A stretch of 64,000 nucleotides of DNA from Xanthomonas sp. XNM01 (GTDB taxonomy: Bacteria > Pseudomonadota > Gammaproteobacteria > Xanthomonadales > Xanthomonadaceae). Positions 20,498 to 29,483 of the stretch are shown here, one piece after another. Numbering within the stretch: position 1 is the first letter of the stretch; each line of letters begins with the position of its first letter. The translations under genes and the position numbers were made by a program. The notes beneath the pieces are model-generated. The model had not been told where the DNA came from and made no database searches. It worked only from the letters and a program-made list of their open reading frames with translations. The DNA is taken from NCBI RefSeq assembly GCF_014851915.1, contig NZ_JACVAP010000003.1:310001-374000 (forward strand), given 5' to 3'.

Positions 20498-21751
20498 CTA
20501 CAGATTCTTGCGGGCGGGAAACAGCAGATTGCCGAACAGCAGGCCGGCCACCAGCGCCATGATGATGTTGAGCACGCCCAGCAGCGCGCTCTGGCCGGCA
20601 TCGACATCCTGCTGCTGGATCATGGTCAGCAGTCCGCGCAGGCTCGCGCTGCCGGGCACCAGCATGATGATGCCGGGCAGGCGGATGATCGCGCCCGGGC
20701 GCTGGATCCAGCGCCCGAACGCGTTGCCGCCCGCGGTCAGCACCAGCGCCGACATGAAGATGCCGATCTGGCTGCCCCAGGCCAGGCCCGCATAGCGGGC
20801 GATCAGGTAGCCGGTGACCGCCGCGCCCATCACCCACGGGTAATCGCGGCGGCTGGCCTTGAACAGCACCGCGAACGCGAACGCGGCCACCAGCATCGCG
20901 ATCCATTCGACCCATTCGGGCTGCGGCCGCAGCGCGCGCACCTGCGGCTGCAGGCCGAGCATGTCCAGCAGGATCACCGCGACCATCGCGCCGACCGTCA
21001 GCTTCATCACCGTGGTCAACGCACCGGCGAAGCGCACCGTGCCCGACACCCAGTGCTGGCTGGCCAGCTCGTTCATCGCGTTGGTCAGCGCCATGCCGGG
21101 CAGCAGCACCACCAGCGAGGCGATGACCACGGTATTGAGGTTCATCGGCCCGGCCAGGGCCGCGATCAGGCTGACCACCGCGCCGGCGGTCAGCGCGGCC
21201 AGCGCGTCACCGGCTTCCTTCAACGCCGGGCGCGGGCTGGTGTACTGGTCGAGCAGGCCGATCAGCACCCCGGTGAACGCCGCGGTGCCGATGTCCAGCC
21301 ACGGCAGGCGCCACAGGCCGGCGACGCCGGCCGCGGCCAGGCCGAACGCCAGCACCTGCAGGACCCGGGTACGGCGCGCGGGCGGATGGTCGAGCGTGCG
21401 CAGCGCGGTATGGCCCTGGGCGATGCTCATCTGCCCGTTGACCACGGCCTCGGCGATGCGGTCGGCCTCGCTGAGCTTGTGCAGGTCGTTCTCGCCCGGC
21501 GCCAGCCGGATCACCCGGGTGGTGTCGGTGCTGCCCAGGGTCTTGCCCGGGTCGCTGAAGCTCAGGATCAGGCCGGTCGGGTTCGACCAGGCCTCGCACT
21601 CCAGGTCCAGCCGCTGCGACAGCGCGGTGATCGCCGCCTCCAGGCGCTGCGCGGTGGTGCCGTAACGATGCAGGCGCGCGGCCATCTCCGACACGAAGGC
21701 GATGCGCTGGGCGTAGGTGGCACTGGACATGTGCAGGGCGGCGACGGACAT
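20498..21751 (-). CDS. ThrE-like threonine/serine exporter family protein
   Basis: A 417-residue inner-membrane protein that fuses the two halves of the ThrE family (DUF1212 and DUF3815). The N-terminal cytoplasmic part (about 1-130) has AARLHRYGTTAQRLEAAI and a pattern like LSFSDPG, typical of DUF1212. About ten helices follow from residue 134 on. They include VVIASLVVLLPGMALTNAMNELAS and the second-half motif RLPGIIMLVPGSASLRGL. Relatives export threonine and serine by proton antiport; the substrate here is inferred. The start is the ATG at 21751, 80 bp from the divergent mla-type operon. Confidence 0.88.
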   Translation of the reverse strand: MSVAALHMSSATYAQRIAFVSEMAARLHRYGTTAQRLEAAITALSQRLDLECEAWSNPTGLILSFSDPGKTLGSTDTTRVIRLAPGENDLHKLSEADRIAEAVVNGQMSIAQGHTALRTLDHPPARRTRVLQVLAFGLAAAGVAGLWRLPWLDIGTAAFTGVLIGLLDQYTSPRPALKEAGDALAALTAGAVVSLIAALAGPMNLNTVVIASLVVLLPGMALTNAMNELASQHWVSGTVRFAGALTTVMKLTVGAMVAVILLDMLGLQPQVRALRPQPEWVEWIAMLVAAFAFAVLFKASRRDYPWVMGAAVTGYLIARYAGLAWGSQIGIFMSALVLTAGGNAFGRWIQRPGAIIRLPGIIMLVPGSASLRGLLTMIQQQDVDAGQSALLGVLNIIMALVAGLLFGNLLFPARKNL

Positions 21752-21816
21752 GCCGCACAGTATCCCCGATCGCCGGCGTCCCGAAGGTCATACATCGCCC
21801 TCACCCCGCGAGCCTG

Positions 21817-21822
21817 TATCCT
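21817..21822 (+). promoter_or_regulatory. Candidate -10 box of the mla-type operon
   Basis: TATCCT ends 10 bp before the ATG at 21832 and 16 bp before the alternative ATG at 21838. This is the same hexamer as in the xerD/RDD palindrome. It implies a leaderless or very short-leader transcript. No -35 consensus is present. Confidence 0.35.
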
Positions 21823-21831
21823 CGGCGGCGG

Positions 21832-22956
21832 ATGCCCATGACCGACGACGCCACCACGCCGCCACGCTGGGAACAGGACCCGGACACTCCGGCGACGATC
21901 CATTTGTCCGGCGACTGGACGCTGCGGCATGCGCTGGCGGTGACCGAGCAGCTGCAGCAGCTGCCCGAGCCGGTCGAGCGGATGGACGCGTCCGGGGTCG
22001 GGCGCCTGGATTCGGCCGGCGTGCTCCAGCTGATCCGGTTCGCCGGCCGCCGCTCGCTCGCCCCCGACGCGCTGTCGTTCCGCGACGAGCACGTCGCGCT
22101 GGTGCGCGTGATCGAGGACGTGGCCGACGAACGCCCGCCCCGGCGGCGCGACTACGGCGTGGGTGCCGCGCTGGAGCGCCTGGGCCGCGCGGTGCACGCC
22201 AACGCGCGCGAGGTCGTCGCCCTGCTCAGCTTCACCGGCGAGAACCTCAGCAAGCTGGTGCGCATGGTGCGCGAACCGCGCCGGCTGCGGCTGACCGCCA
22301 CCGTCTCGCACATGGAGCAGGTCGGCCTGGACGCGGTGCCGCTGGTCGCGCTGCTGTCGTACCTGGTCGGCGCGGTGATCGCCTTCCTCGGCTCGACCAT
22401 CCTGCGCGACTTCGGCGCCGAGATCTTCGTGGTGGAGCTGGTGTCGATCGCCTTCCTGCGCGAGTTCGCGGTGCTGCTGACCGCGATCGTGCTGGCCGGC
22501 CGCACCGCCAGCGCGTTCACCGCGCAGATCGGCGCGATGAAGAGCCGCGAGGAGATCGACGCGATCCGCACCCTGGGCCTGGACCCGGTCGACCTGCTGG
22601 TGATCCCGCGCCTGATCGCGCTGCTGGTGATGCTGCCGCTGCTGACCTTCGTGGCGATGATGGCCGGCCTGGCCGGCGGCATCACGGTGGGCGCGTTCGA
22701 CCTGGACATCCCGCCGCAGATGTACCTGGCGCGCATGCACGAGACCATGGAGGTCCGGCATTTCCTGGTCGGCATGGCCAAGGCGCCGGTGTTCGCGATG
22801 GTGATCGGCCTGATCGGCTGCCAGGAGGGCCTGCAGGTCGAGGGCACCGCGCAGTCGGTCGGCGAACGCACCACGTCCAGCGTGGTGCAGACGATCTCGC
22901 TGGTCATCATCCTCGACGCGCTGGCCGCGTTGTGGTTCATGCACGTGGGCTGGTGA
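21832..22956 (+). CDS. MlaE-type ABC transporter permease with N-terminal STAS domain
   Basis: A 374-residue permease of an MCE-type phospholipid transporter. Residues 1-100 form a STAS-like (MlaB-like) domain: ATIHLSGDWTLRHALAVTEQL and VERMDASGVGRLDSAGVLQLIR, the D-S-A-G core. The rest is the MlaE permease, with MEQVGLDAVPLVALLSYLVGAVIAF and the coupling motif GRTASAFTAQIGAMKSREEIDAIRTLG. In E. coli, MlaB is a separate protein; here it is fused. The ATG at 21838 is an alternative start. It heads a four-gene operon with the ATPase, MCE protein and lipoprotein, one base before the next gene. The likely role is lipid traffic between the membranes. Confidence 0.92.
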   Translation: MPMTDDATTPPRWEQDPDTPATIHLSGDWTLRHALAVTEQLQQLPEPVERMDASGVGRLDSAGVLQLIRFAGRRSLAPDALSFRDEHVALVRVIEDVADERPPRRRDYGVGAALERLGRAVHANAREVVALLSFTGENLSKLVRMVREPRRLRLTATVSHMEQVGLDAVPLVALLSYLVGAVIAFLGSTILRDFGAEIFVVELVSIAFLREFAVLLTAIVLAGRTASAFTAQIGAMKSREEIDAIRTLGLDPVDLLVIPRLIALLVMLPLLTFVAMMAGLAGGITVGAFDLDIPPQMYLARMHETMEVRHFLVGMAKAPVFAMVIGLIGCQEGLQVEGTAQSVGERTTSSVVQTISLVIILDALAALWFMHVGW

Positions 22957-22957
22957 G

Positions 22958-23758
22958 ATGGGCACGCTGGGGAACGACATCGCGATCTCGGTGCGCGGGC
23001 TGGTCAACCGCTTCGGCAGCCAGGTCGTGCACGACGGGCTGGACCTGGACGTGCGCCGCGGCGAGATCATTGGCGTGGTCGGCGGCTCGGGCACCGGCAA
23101 GTCGGTGCTGATGCGTACCCTGCTCGGCCTGAACCGGCCGGTCGACGGCACGATCGAGGTGCTCGGCGCCGATGCGCTGTCCGACGACCGCGCCCAGCGC
23201 CAGCACATCGAGCGCAACACCGGCGTGCTGTTCCAGGACGGCGCCCTGTTCTCCTCGCTCAGCGTGGGCGAGAACGTGCAGGTGCCGCTGAAGGAGCACC
23301 ACCCCGAACTGTCCGAGCGCCTGCGCTACGAGCTGGCGCTGCTGAAGGTCAAGCTGGCCGGCCTGCCGGCCGACGCGATCACCAAGCTGCCCTCGCAGCT
23401 GTCCGGCGGCATGCGCAAGCGCGCCGGCCTGGCCCGCGCGCTCGCGCTGGATCCGCCGCTGCTGTTCCTGGACGAGCCCACCGCCGGCCTGGACCCGATC
23501 GGCGCAGCCGCGTTCGACCGGCTGCTGCGCACGCTGCAGGAAGCCCTGGGCCTGACCGTGTTCCTGATCACCCACGACCTGGACACCCTGTACGCCATCT
23601 GCGACCGCGTCGCGGTGCTGGCCGACCGCCGGGTGATCGTCAACGCCCCGCTGGACGAGGTCGAGCGCTTCGACCATCCGTGGGTCCAGGATTACTTCCA
23701 CGGCCCGCGCGCACGTGCCGCACGCGGCCAGGCCCCTACTCCGGCACAGACGGACTGA
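22958..23758 (+). CDS. MlaF-type ABC transporter ATPase
   Basis: A 266-residue ABC ATPase. Walker A GGSGTGKSVLMRTLLG, Q-loop LFQDGALFSSLSVGENV, signature LSGGMRKRAGLARAL, Walker B PPLLFLDEPTAGLDP and switch His in FLITHDLDTLY are all intact. The LSGGM-R-K-R signature and the FQ-D-x-ALF motif are characteristic of MlaF rather than general importers. It partners the permease immediately upstream. Confidence 0.93.
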   Translation: MGTLGNDIAISVRGLVNRFGSQVVHDGLDLDVRRGEIIGVVGGSGTGKSVLMRTLLGLNRPVDGTIEVLGADALSDDRAQRQHIERNTGVLFQDGALFSSLSVGENVQVPLKEHHPELSERLRYELALLKVKLAGLPADAITKLPSQLSGGMRKRAGLARALALDPPLLFLDEPTAGLDPIGAAAFDRLLRTLQEALGLTVFLITHDLDTLYAICDRVAVLADRRVIVNAPLDEVERFDHPWVQDYFHGPRARAARGQAPTPAQTD

Positions 23759-23761
23759 GCG

Positions 23762-24685
23762 ATGGAAACCAAGGCCAACTACATCCTCATCGGCGCTTTC
23801 ACCCTGGTGATCTCGGTCGCCCTGCTGCTGTTCGGCCTGTGGGCGGCGAAGTACTCGTCCGAACGCAGCTGGCAGCAGTACCAGATCGTGTTCGACGAGG
23901 CCGTCACCGGCCTGTCGGTCGGCAGCCCGGTGCAGTACAACGGCATCGCGATCGGCTCGATCACGCGCCTGTCGCTGGACCCGCAGGACCCGCGCCGGGC
24001 GATCGCGCTGATCCGCGTGGACGCGACCGCCCCGGTCAAGACCGACACCCGCGCCAAGCTGGCGATCACCAGCCTGACCGGGCCGTCGATCATCCAGCTC
24101 AGCGGTGGCTCGCCGGAGACGCCGGCACTGACCAGCGTGGACAAGCGCGACATCCCGGTGATCCAGACCACGCCGTCGGCGCTGCAGAACATCACCGACA
24201 CCGCCAACCGCATCGTCGAGCGCCTGGACCAGGTGCTGAGCGACGAGAACGTCACCAGCATCACCGCCACCCTGCGCAACATCGAGCGGATGAGCACCAC
24301 GCTGGCGTCCAAGGACGAGGGCATGGAATCGCTGCTGGTCAGCGCGCGCGATGCCGCGCGCAGCCTGGATGCGACCCTGGTGACCACCAACGGCACGATC
24401 CAGCGCCTGGACCAGAATCTGGTGCGCGAGCTGCCGGCGATCATCGCCAAGCTCGATTCCACCCTGGCCCGGCTCGACTCGGCGGCCGGCAACGCCGACG
24501 CGATCCTCGGCGAGAACCGCGCGGCCATCAACAGCTTCGCCAACGACGGGCTGGCCCAGCTCGGGCCGACCCTGACCGAATTGCGCGGCCTGATCCGCGA
24601 CCTGCGCCAGATCAGCGACCGCCTCGAGAACAACCCGACCCGCTACCTGCTCGGCCGCGACGGCCCGAAGGAGTTCGAGCCATGA
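23762..24685 (+). CDS. MCE (MlaD-type) substrate-binding protein
   Basis: A 307-residue protein anchored by one N-terminal helix (YILIGAFTLVISVALLLFGLWAA). The MCE domain (about 40-117) is YQIVFDEAVTGLSVGSPVQYNGIAIGSITRL, with the pore-loop area later. A long helical region at 135-290 (repeated LDQ/LDS heptad-like stretches) suggests a coiled periplasmic needle or barrel rather than a short MlaD. It is longer than E. coli MlaD (183), closer to YebT/PqiB-like single-MCE proteins. It binds or channels lipid between the membranes in this operon. Confidence 0.9.
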   Translation: METKANYILIGAFTLVISVALLLFGLWAAKYSSERSWQQYQIVFDEAVTGLSVGSPVQYNGIAIGSITRLSLDPQDPRRAIALIRVDATAPVKTDTRAKLAITSLTGPSIIQLSGGSPETPALTSVDKRDIPVIQTTPSALQNITDTANRIVERLDQVLSDENVTSITATLRNIERMSTTLASKDEGMESLLVSARDAARSLDATLVTTNGTIQRLDQNLVRELPAIIAKLDSTLARLDSAAGNADAILGENRAAINSFANDGLAQLGPTLTELRGLIRDLRQISDRLENNPTRYLLGRDGPKEFEP

Positions 24686-25362
24686 GCCTCATTCCCGTCC
24701 AGCGCCTGCAGCCGCGCGCCATCGCTTCCCTGCTCTGCGCCGGTGCGCTCGCGCTGCTGGCCGGCTGCTCGGTCCTCGGCGGCGGGCAGCGCGATCCGGT
24801 GACCATCTACGCACCGCAGCCGCGCGTGCAGGCCGATCCGGCCTGGCCGCAGGTGCGCTGGCAGCTGGCGGTGGCCAAGCCCAGCGCCGCGCGCCTGGTC
24901 GACAGCCCGCGGATCGGCGTGCGTCCGGTGCCGGGCGAACTCCAGGTCTATGCCGGCGCGGTGTGGTCGCAACCGCCGACCGACATGCTCGAAGCCACCG
25001 TGCTGCGGGTGCTGGAGGACTCCGGCCGGATCGACGCGGTCGGCCGCCTGGCGACCGGCCTGCGCGCCGACTACCGCCTGGCGATGGACCTGCGCCGCTA
25101 CGAGGCCGACTACGACGGCGGCACGCTGCCGGCGGCGACGATCGAGATCAACGCCAAGCTGCTGCACAACGCCGAACAGCGGGTGGTCGCCAGCCGCACC
25201 TTCCTGCAGGTGCAGCCGGCCGACAGCACCGAGATCGGCAGCGTGGCGATGGCCTTCGACCAGGCCCTGGCCACGATCACCCGCGACATCGCCGGCTGGA
25301 CGCTGCAGCAGGGCCAGAACGACGCGCAGCTGCATCCGCCGCTGGAGCACCGCGCGCACTGA
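24682..25362 (+). CDS. ABC-type transport auxiliary lipoprotein (PqiC-like)
   Basis: A 226-residue lipoprotein. The signal ends in lipobox LLAGC (MSLIPVQRLQPRAIASLLCAGALALLAGC). The rest matches the ABC_trans_aux/PqiC-type fold: YAPQPRVQADPAWPQVRWQLAVAKPSAARLVDSPRIGVRP, then AGAVWSQPPTDMLEATVLRVLEDSGRI, a pattern conserved in the family. PqiC forms an outer-membrane partner for an MCE protein, so this product probably completes the trans-envelope path. The ATG overlaps the MCE-gene stop (ATGA). Confidence 0.88.
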   Translation: MSLIPVQRLQPRAIASLLCAGALALLAGCSVLGGGQRDPVTIYAPQPRVQADPAWPQVRWQLAVAKPSAARLVDSPRIGVRPVPGELQVYAGAVWSQPPTDMLEATVLRVLEDSGRIDAVGRLATGLRADYRLAMDLRRYEADYDGGTLPAATIEINAKLLHNAEQRVVASRTFLQVQPADSTEIGSVAMAFDQALATITRDIAGWTLQQGQNDAQLHPPLEHRAH

Positions 25363-25398
25363 GGCCGCATCCGTGCGTCGCCGGTACCTCGTGCCGGC

Positions 25399-26013
25399 TC
25401 AGCCGCCGGTCCCTGCGGGCACCGGTCCCACGCGGCGGAAGGTGAGATTGAGGCGTTCGCCCACCGGACGCGCGGTGCGCGGCAGCGCGTGCTGCCAGCA
25501 ACGCTGGGTCGGCCCGGCCATCAACAGCAGGCTGCCGTGCGGCAGCTCCAGGCCCAGCTTCCGGGTCCGGTCGTGGCGATGGCGCAGCACGAAGCGCCGC
25601 GTGGCGCCGAGGCTGAGCGAGGCGATCGTCGGTGCCGGCCCCAGCTCCGGTTCGTCGTCGCTGTGCCAGCCCATCGCATCGCGTCCGTCGCGGTAGCGGT
25701 TGGCCAGCACGCTGTCGAACGCCACGCCCAGCTCCGACGCCAGCCGTGCGCGCAGCGGGCGCAGCGGCTCCGGCCATGGATGCGGTGCGAAGCGGGTGCC
25801 CGAATACCAGTACTCCGTGCCGGGGTCGCCGATCCAGCAGCTCAGCCGCGGCGAATCGACCTGCCGCCCGAACATCCGGATCCGGTGCACGCCCCAGGGC
25901 ACATCCCGCAGCAGGCTCGCCTGCAGCGCATCGGCCTGGTCGCGGTCGAGCCAGCCGGGCAGCAGGCGCACCTCGGCATCGGGCAGGCGGTAGTCGATCC
26001 AGTCCATCGGCAC
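25399..26013 (-). CDS. alkB: AlkB-family 2-oxoglutarate/Fe(II) DNA repair dioxygenase
   Basis: A 204-residue AlkB2-type enzyme that would oxidatively remove alkyl lesions (1-methyladenine, 3-methylcytosine). The iron ligands HxD are in MGWHSDDEPELGPAPTIASLSLGATRRF, with the distal His in RCWQHALPRTARP. The 2-oxoglutarate Arg pair is in GERLNLTFRRV. The N-terminal lid includes RMFGRQVDSPRLSCWIGDPG. The start is ATG at 26013 or ATG two codons later (MDWIDYRLPD). It is a single gene facing the mla-type operon. Confidence 0.9.
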   Translation of the reverse strand: MPMDWIDYRLPDAEVRLLPGWLDRDQADALQASLLRDVPWGVHRIRMFGRQVDSPRLSCWIGDPGTEYWYSGTRFAPHPWPEPLRPLRARLASELGVAFDSVLANRYRDGRDAMGWHSDDEPELGPAPTIASLSLGATRRFVLRHRHDRTRKLGLELPHGSLLLMAGPTQRCWQHALPRTARPVGERLNLTFRRVGPVPAGTGG

Positions 26014-26154
26014 AGGCTACGGGTGGCAGCGCACGCCGGCCAGCGCGCAGTGATGAACCGCTCACCCGCCGGCGGGCACAGTGGAGCGGCGTTTGCCCCG
26101 CCCTGCGCAAACCCCGAAAATGCAGCCAGCCAGACGAGCCAACCGGAGCCCAGG

Positions 26155-27807
26155 ATGACCGAGACCGCCCACGCGCCCGCCACCGAGCAGATCGAGCGTG
26201 ACGTGATGGAGTACGACGTCGTCACCGTCGGCGCCGGTCCGGCCGGCCTGGCGTTCGCGATCCGGCTCAAGCAGCTCAACCCGGAACTGACGGTCTGCGT
26301 GATCGAGAAGGCCAGCACCGTCGGCGCGCACATCCTGTCCGGCGCGGTGATCGAGCCGGCGCCGCTGGATGCGCTGCTGCCGGGCTGGCGCGACGCGCCG
26401 CCTCCGGTCTGCGTGCCGGCCGGCGAGGACGAGTTCTGGTACCTGACGAAGACCGGCGGCTACAAGGCTCCCATCGTGCCGCCGGGCATGCGCAACCACG
26501 GCAACTTCATCGTCAGCCTCGGCGCCCTGTGCGCCTGGCTGGCGCCGCAGGCCGAGGCGCTGGGCGTGGAGATCTATCCAGGTTTCGCCGCCGCCGAGAC
26601 CCTGCACGCCGACGACGGCACCGTGCTCGGCGTGCGCATCGGCGACATGGGCATCGCCCGCGATGGCAGCCACAAGCCCGGCTTCACCGCCGGCATCGAC
26701 ATCCATGCCAGGGTCACCGTGCTGGCCGAAGGCGCGCGCGGCCACCTGACCAAGCGCCTGGTCAAGCGCTTCGGGCTGGACGCCGACAGCGATCCGCAGA
26801 GCTATTCGATCGGCATCAAGGAGCTGTGGCAGGTGCCGGAAGGCCGCACCACGCCCGGCAAGATCGTGCACGCGATCGGCTGGCCGGCCGACAGCCGCAC
26901 CTACGGCGGCAGCTTCCTGTATCACCTGGACAACAACCAGGTCGCGCTTGGCTACGTCAGCGGCCTGGACTACGCAGATCCCGACTACAAGCCGTGGGAG
27001 GCCTTCCAGCAGTGGAAGAACCACCCGTCGATGCAGCCGCTGCTCGAGGGCGGCACGATCCTCTCGGCCGGCGCGCGCGCGATCGTCACGGGCGGCTGGC
27101 AGTCGCTGCCGAAGGTCGAGATGCCCGGCGCGCTGCTGATCGGCGATACCGCCGGCCTGCTCAACGTGCCCAAGATCAAGGGCACGCACCAGGCGTTCCG
27201 CAGCGGCATGCTCGCCGCAGAGCATCTGGCCGCCAGCCAGCTGTCGCCGTCCGGCTTCGACGCGAAGCTGCGCGCGTCCGACGCGATGACCGAGCTCAAG
27301 CGCGTGCGCAACATCAAGCCCGGTTTCAAGAAGGGCCTGTGGTTCGCACTGGCCAACGCGGCCTGGGAAACCGCGGTGGGCGGCGCCTCACCGTGGACGC
27401 TGAAGAACACCGCCGACTGGTCTTCGCTGGACAAGCTCGGTGAGCACGAGCAGCCAAAGCGCGACTACATCGAGCGCAGCCTGGCGCCGCGTGACCGCCT
27501 GCAGGGCGTGTACTTCGCCGCCACCGAGCACGACGAGGACCAGCCGGTGCACCTGAAGGTCGCCGACACCTCGATCTGCGTCGAACGCTGCACCGCCGAG
27601 TACGGCAACCCCTGCACCCGCTTCTGCCCGGCCGGCGTCTACGAGATCGTCGAGGAGACCACCGCCGACGGCGGCAGCGCGCGCCGCCTGCAGATCAATG
27701 CCGCCAACTGCGTGCACTGCAAGACCTGCGACATCAAGGATCCGTACGAGATCATCACCTGGGTGACGCCGGAAGGCGGCGCCGGACCCAACTACCAGAA
27801 CATGTGA
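26155..27807 (+). CDS. Electron transfer flavoprotein-ubiquinone oxidoreductase
   Basis: ETF-QO moves electrons from ETF (encoded at 36550-38341) to ubiquinone at the membrane, linking beta-oxidation and amino-acid oxidation to respiration. It is 550 residues from the ATG at 26155. The FAD site is VVTVGAGPAGLAFAIRLKQ. The ubiquinone/membrane segment is around GGWQSLPKVEMPGALLIGDTAG. The C-terminal 4Fe-4S ferredoxin-like domain has the cysteines of CTAEYGNPCTRFCPAGVYE and CVHCKTCDIKDP. The protein ends in the usual GGAGPNYQNM. The frame is open further upstream, but the additional region has no homology signal and no ribosome site as good as GGAGCCCAGG before 26155. Confidence 0.96.
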   Translation: MTETAHAPATEQIERDVMEYDVVTVGAGPAGLAFAIRLKQLNPELTVCVIEKASTVGAHILSGAVIEPAPLDALLPGWRDAPPPVCVPAGEDEFWYLTKTGGYKAPIVPPGMRNHGNFIVSLGALCAWLAPQAEALGVEIYPGFAAAETLHADDGTVLGVRIGDMGIARDGSHKPGFTAGIDIHARVTVLAEGARGHLTKRLVKRFGLDADSDPQSYSIGIKELWQVPEGRTTPGKIVHAIGWPADSRTYGGSFLYHLDNNQVALGYVSGLDYADPDYKPWEAFQQWKNHPSMQPLLEGGTILSAGARAIVTGGWQSLPKVEMPGALLIGDTAGLLNVPKIKGTHQAFRSGMLAAEHLAASQLSPSGFDAKLRASDAMTELKRVRNIKPGFKKGLWFALANAAWETAVGGASPWTLKNTADWSSLDKLGEHEQPKRDYIERSLAPRDRLQGVYFAATEHDEDQPVHLKVADTSICVERCTAEYGNPCTRFCPAGVYEIVEETTADGGSARRLQINAANCVHCKTCDIKDPYEIITWVTPEGGAGPNYQNM

Positions 27808-27811
27808 TCGG

Positions 27812-27840
27812 GGACGGCCGGCTCCGGGAGCCGGCCGTCC
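27812..27840. terminator. Strong hairpin between convergent etfQO and scoB
   Basis: GGACGGCCGGCTC (27812-27824) and GAGCCGGCCGTCC (27828-27840) form a perfect 13-bp stem with a 3-nt loop. It lies between the stop codons of converging genes, and there is no T-run. It is a likely bidirectional terminator or mRNA end stabiliser. Confidence 0.65.
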
Positions 27841-27860
27841 TCATGCCGCGTTGCGCGCGC

Positions 27861-28490
<630 letters not shown>

Positions 28491-28565
28491 GTGCAGATCT
28501 CCATAGGGGGGTTTTAGTGACGTGGCGGCCATCCATGGCGATACAGCACGGCGCATCCGGCCCCT

Positions 28566-28621
28566 GCCCGGCCATCCATGGCCGGGCGCTCGAGAATGCC
28601 ACCGGTGCCGGAGGGCACCGG
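28566..28621. repeat. Two perfect hairpins between scoA and scoB
   Basis: GCCCGGCCAT (28566-28575) with ATGGCCGGGC (28578-28587), and CCGGTGCC (28602-28609) with GGCACCGG (28614-28621). GGCCATCCATGG also occurs once more 40 bp nearer scoB. They are intercistronic and lack T-runs. Confidence 0.6.
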
Positions 28622-28631
28622 AGAGACGCAT

Positions 28632-29354
28632 TCACTCGCCCTGTCGGACGGTGCGCTGTTCGATGCGCTTCTCGGGCGTGGCGTTGAGCACGATGCGGTC
28701 GACATAGATGCCGGGCAGGTGCACCTGGTCCGGATCGATGCTGCCGGTCTCGACGATCTCCTCGACCTCGACGATGCAGACCTTGCCGGCCATCGCGCAG
28801 GCCGGGTTGAAGTTGCGCGCGGTGCGGCGGAACACCAGGTTGCCGGCCGCGTCGGCCTTCCAGGCCTTGACCAGGGCGACGTCGGCAACCAGCGCGGTCT
28901 CCATCACGTAATGCTTGCCGTCGAACTTACGGGTTTCCTTGCCTTCGGCGACCACGGTGCCGTAGCCGGTCGCGGTGAAGAACGCCGGAATGCCCGCACC
29001 GCCCGCGCGCAGGCGCTCGGCCAGGGTGCCCTGCGGGTTGAACTCCAGCTCGAGCTCGCCGGACAGGAACTGGCGCTCGAACTCCTTGTTCTCGCCCACG
29101 TAGGACGAAATCATCTTGCGGATCTGCCGGGTCTCCAGCAGCAGGCCCAGGCCGAAGCCGTCGACGCCCGCATTGTTGGAGATCACGGTCAGGTCCTTGA
29201 CCCCCGAATCGCGCAGCGCGCCGATCAGGGCCTCGGGAATGCCGCACAGGCCGAACCCCCCCACCGCCAGGGTCTGCCCATCGGCCACCACATCGGCCAG
29301 TGCGCTGGCCGCATCAGGGCGGATCTTCGCACCACGCGCCGTCGCCTCGCTCAT
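28632..29354 (-). CDS. scoA: 3-oxoacid CoA-transferase subunit A
   Basis: A 240-residue partner of scoB. The N-terminal CoA-binding signature is VADGQTLAVGGFGLCGIPEALIGAL, followed by LTVISNNAGVDGFGLGLLLETRQIRKMISSYVGENKEFE (given in part). Later GGAGIPAFFTATGYGTVVAEGKE and RTARNFNPACAMAGK are typical of subunit A. The ATG at 29354 has GGGAG at a good distance. It is read away from xanA. Confidence 0.95.
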   Translation of the reverse strand: MSEATARGAKIRPDAASALADVVADGQTLAVGGFGLCGIPEALIGALRDSGVKDLTVISNNAGVDGFGLGLLLETRQIRKMISSYVGENKEFERQFLSGELELEFNPQGTLAERLRAGGAGIPAFFTATGYGTVVAEGKETRKFDGKHYVMETALVADVALVKAWKADAAGNLVFRRTARNFNPACAMAGKVCIVEVEEIVETGSIDPDQVHLPGIYVDRIVLNATPEKRIEQRTVRQGE

Positions 29355-29447
29355 GCTGTTCTCCCGTGCAAAGTTGGGCTCCATTCTAGTGCCATCGCCG
29401 ACACGCACCGCTGGTTTCCGATTCAGTGCCGTCACGTCCGGACCCGG

Positions 29448-29478
29448 TAGAATCGGCCGATCCGCCCAGGCAAGGAAG
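29448..29478 (+). promoter_or_regulatory. Candidate -10 box and ribosome site of xanA
   Basis: TAGAAT (29448-29453) would start the transcript near 29460, and AAGGAAG (29472-29478) is a good Shine-Dalgarno 5 bp before the ATG. The -35 region is not recognisable. Confidence 0.45.
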
Positions 29479-29483
29479 AACCG

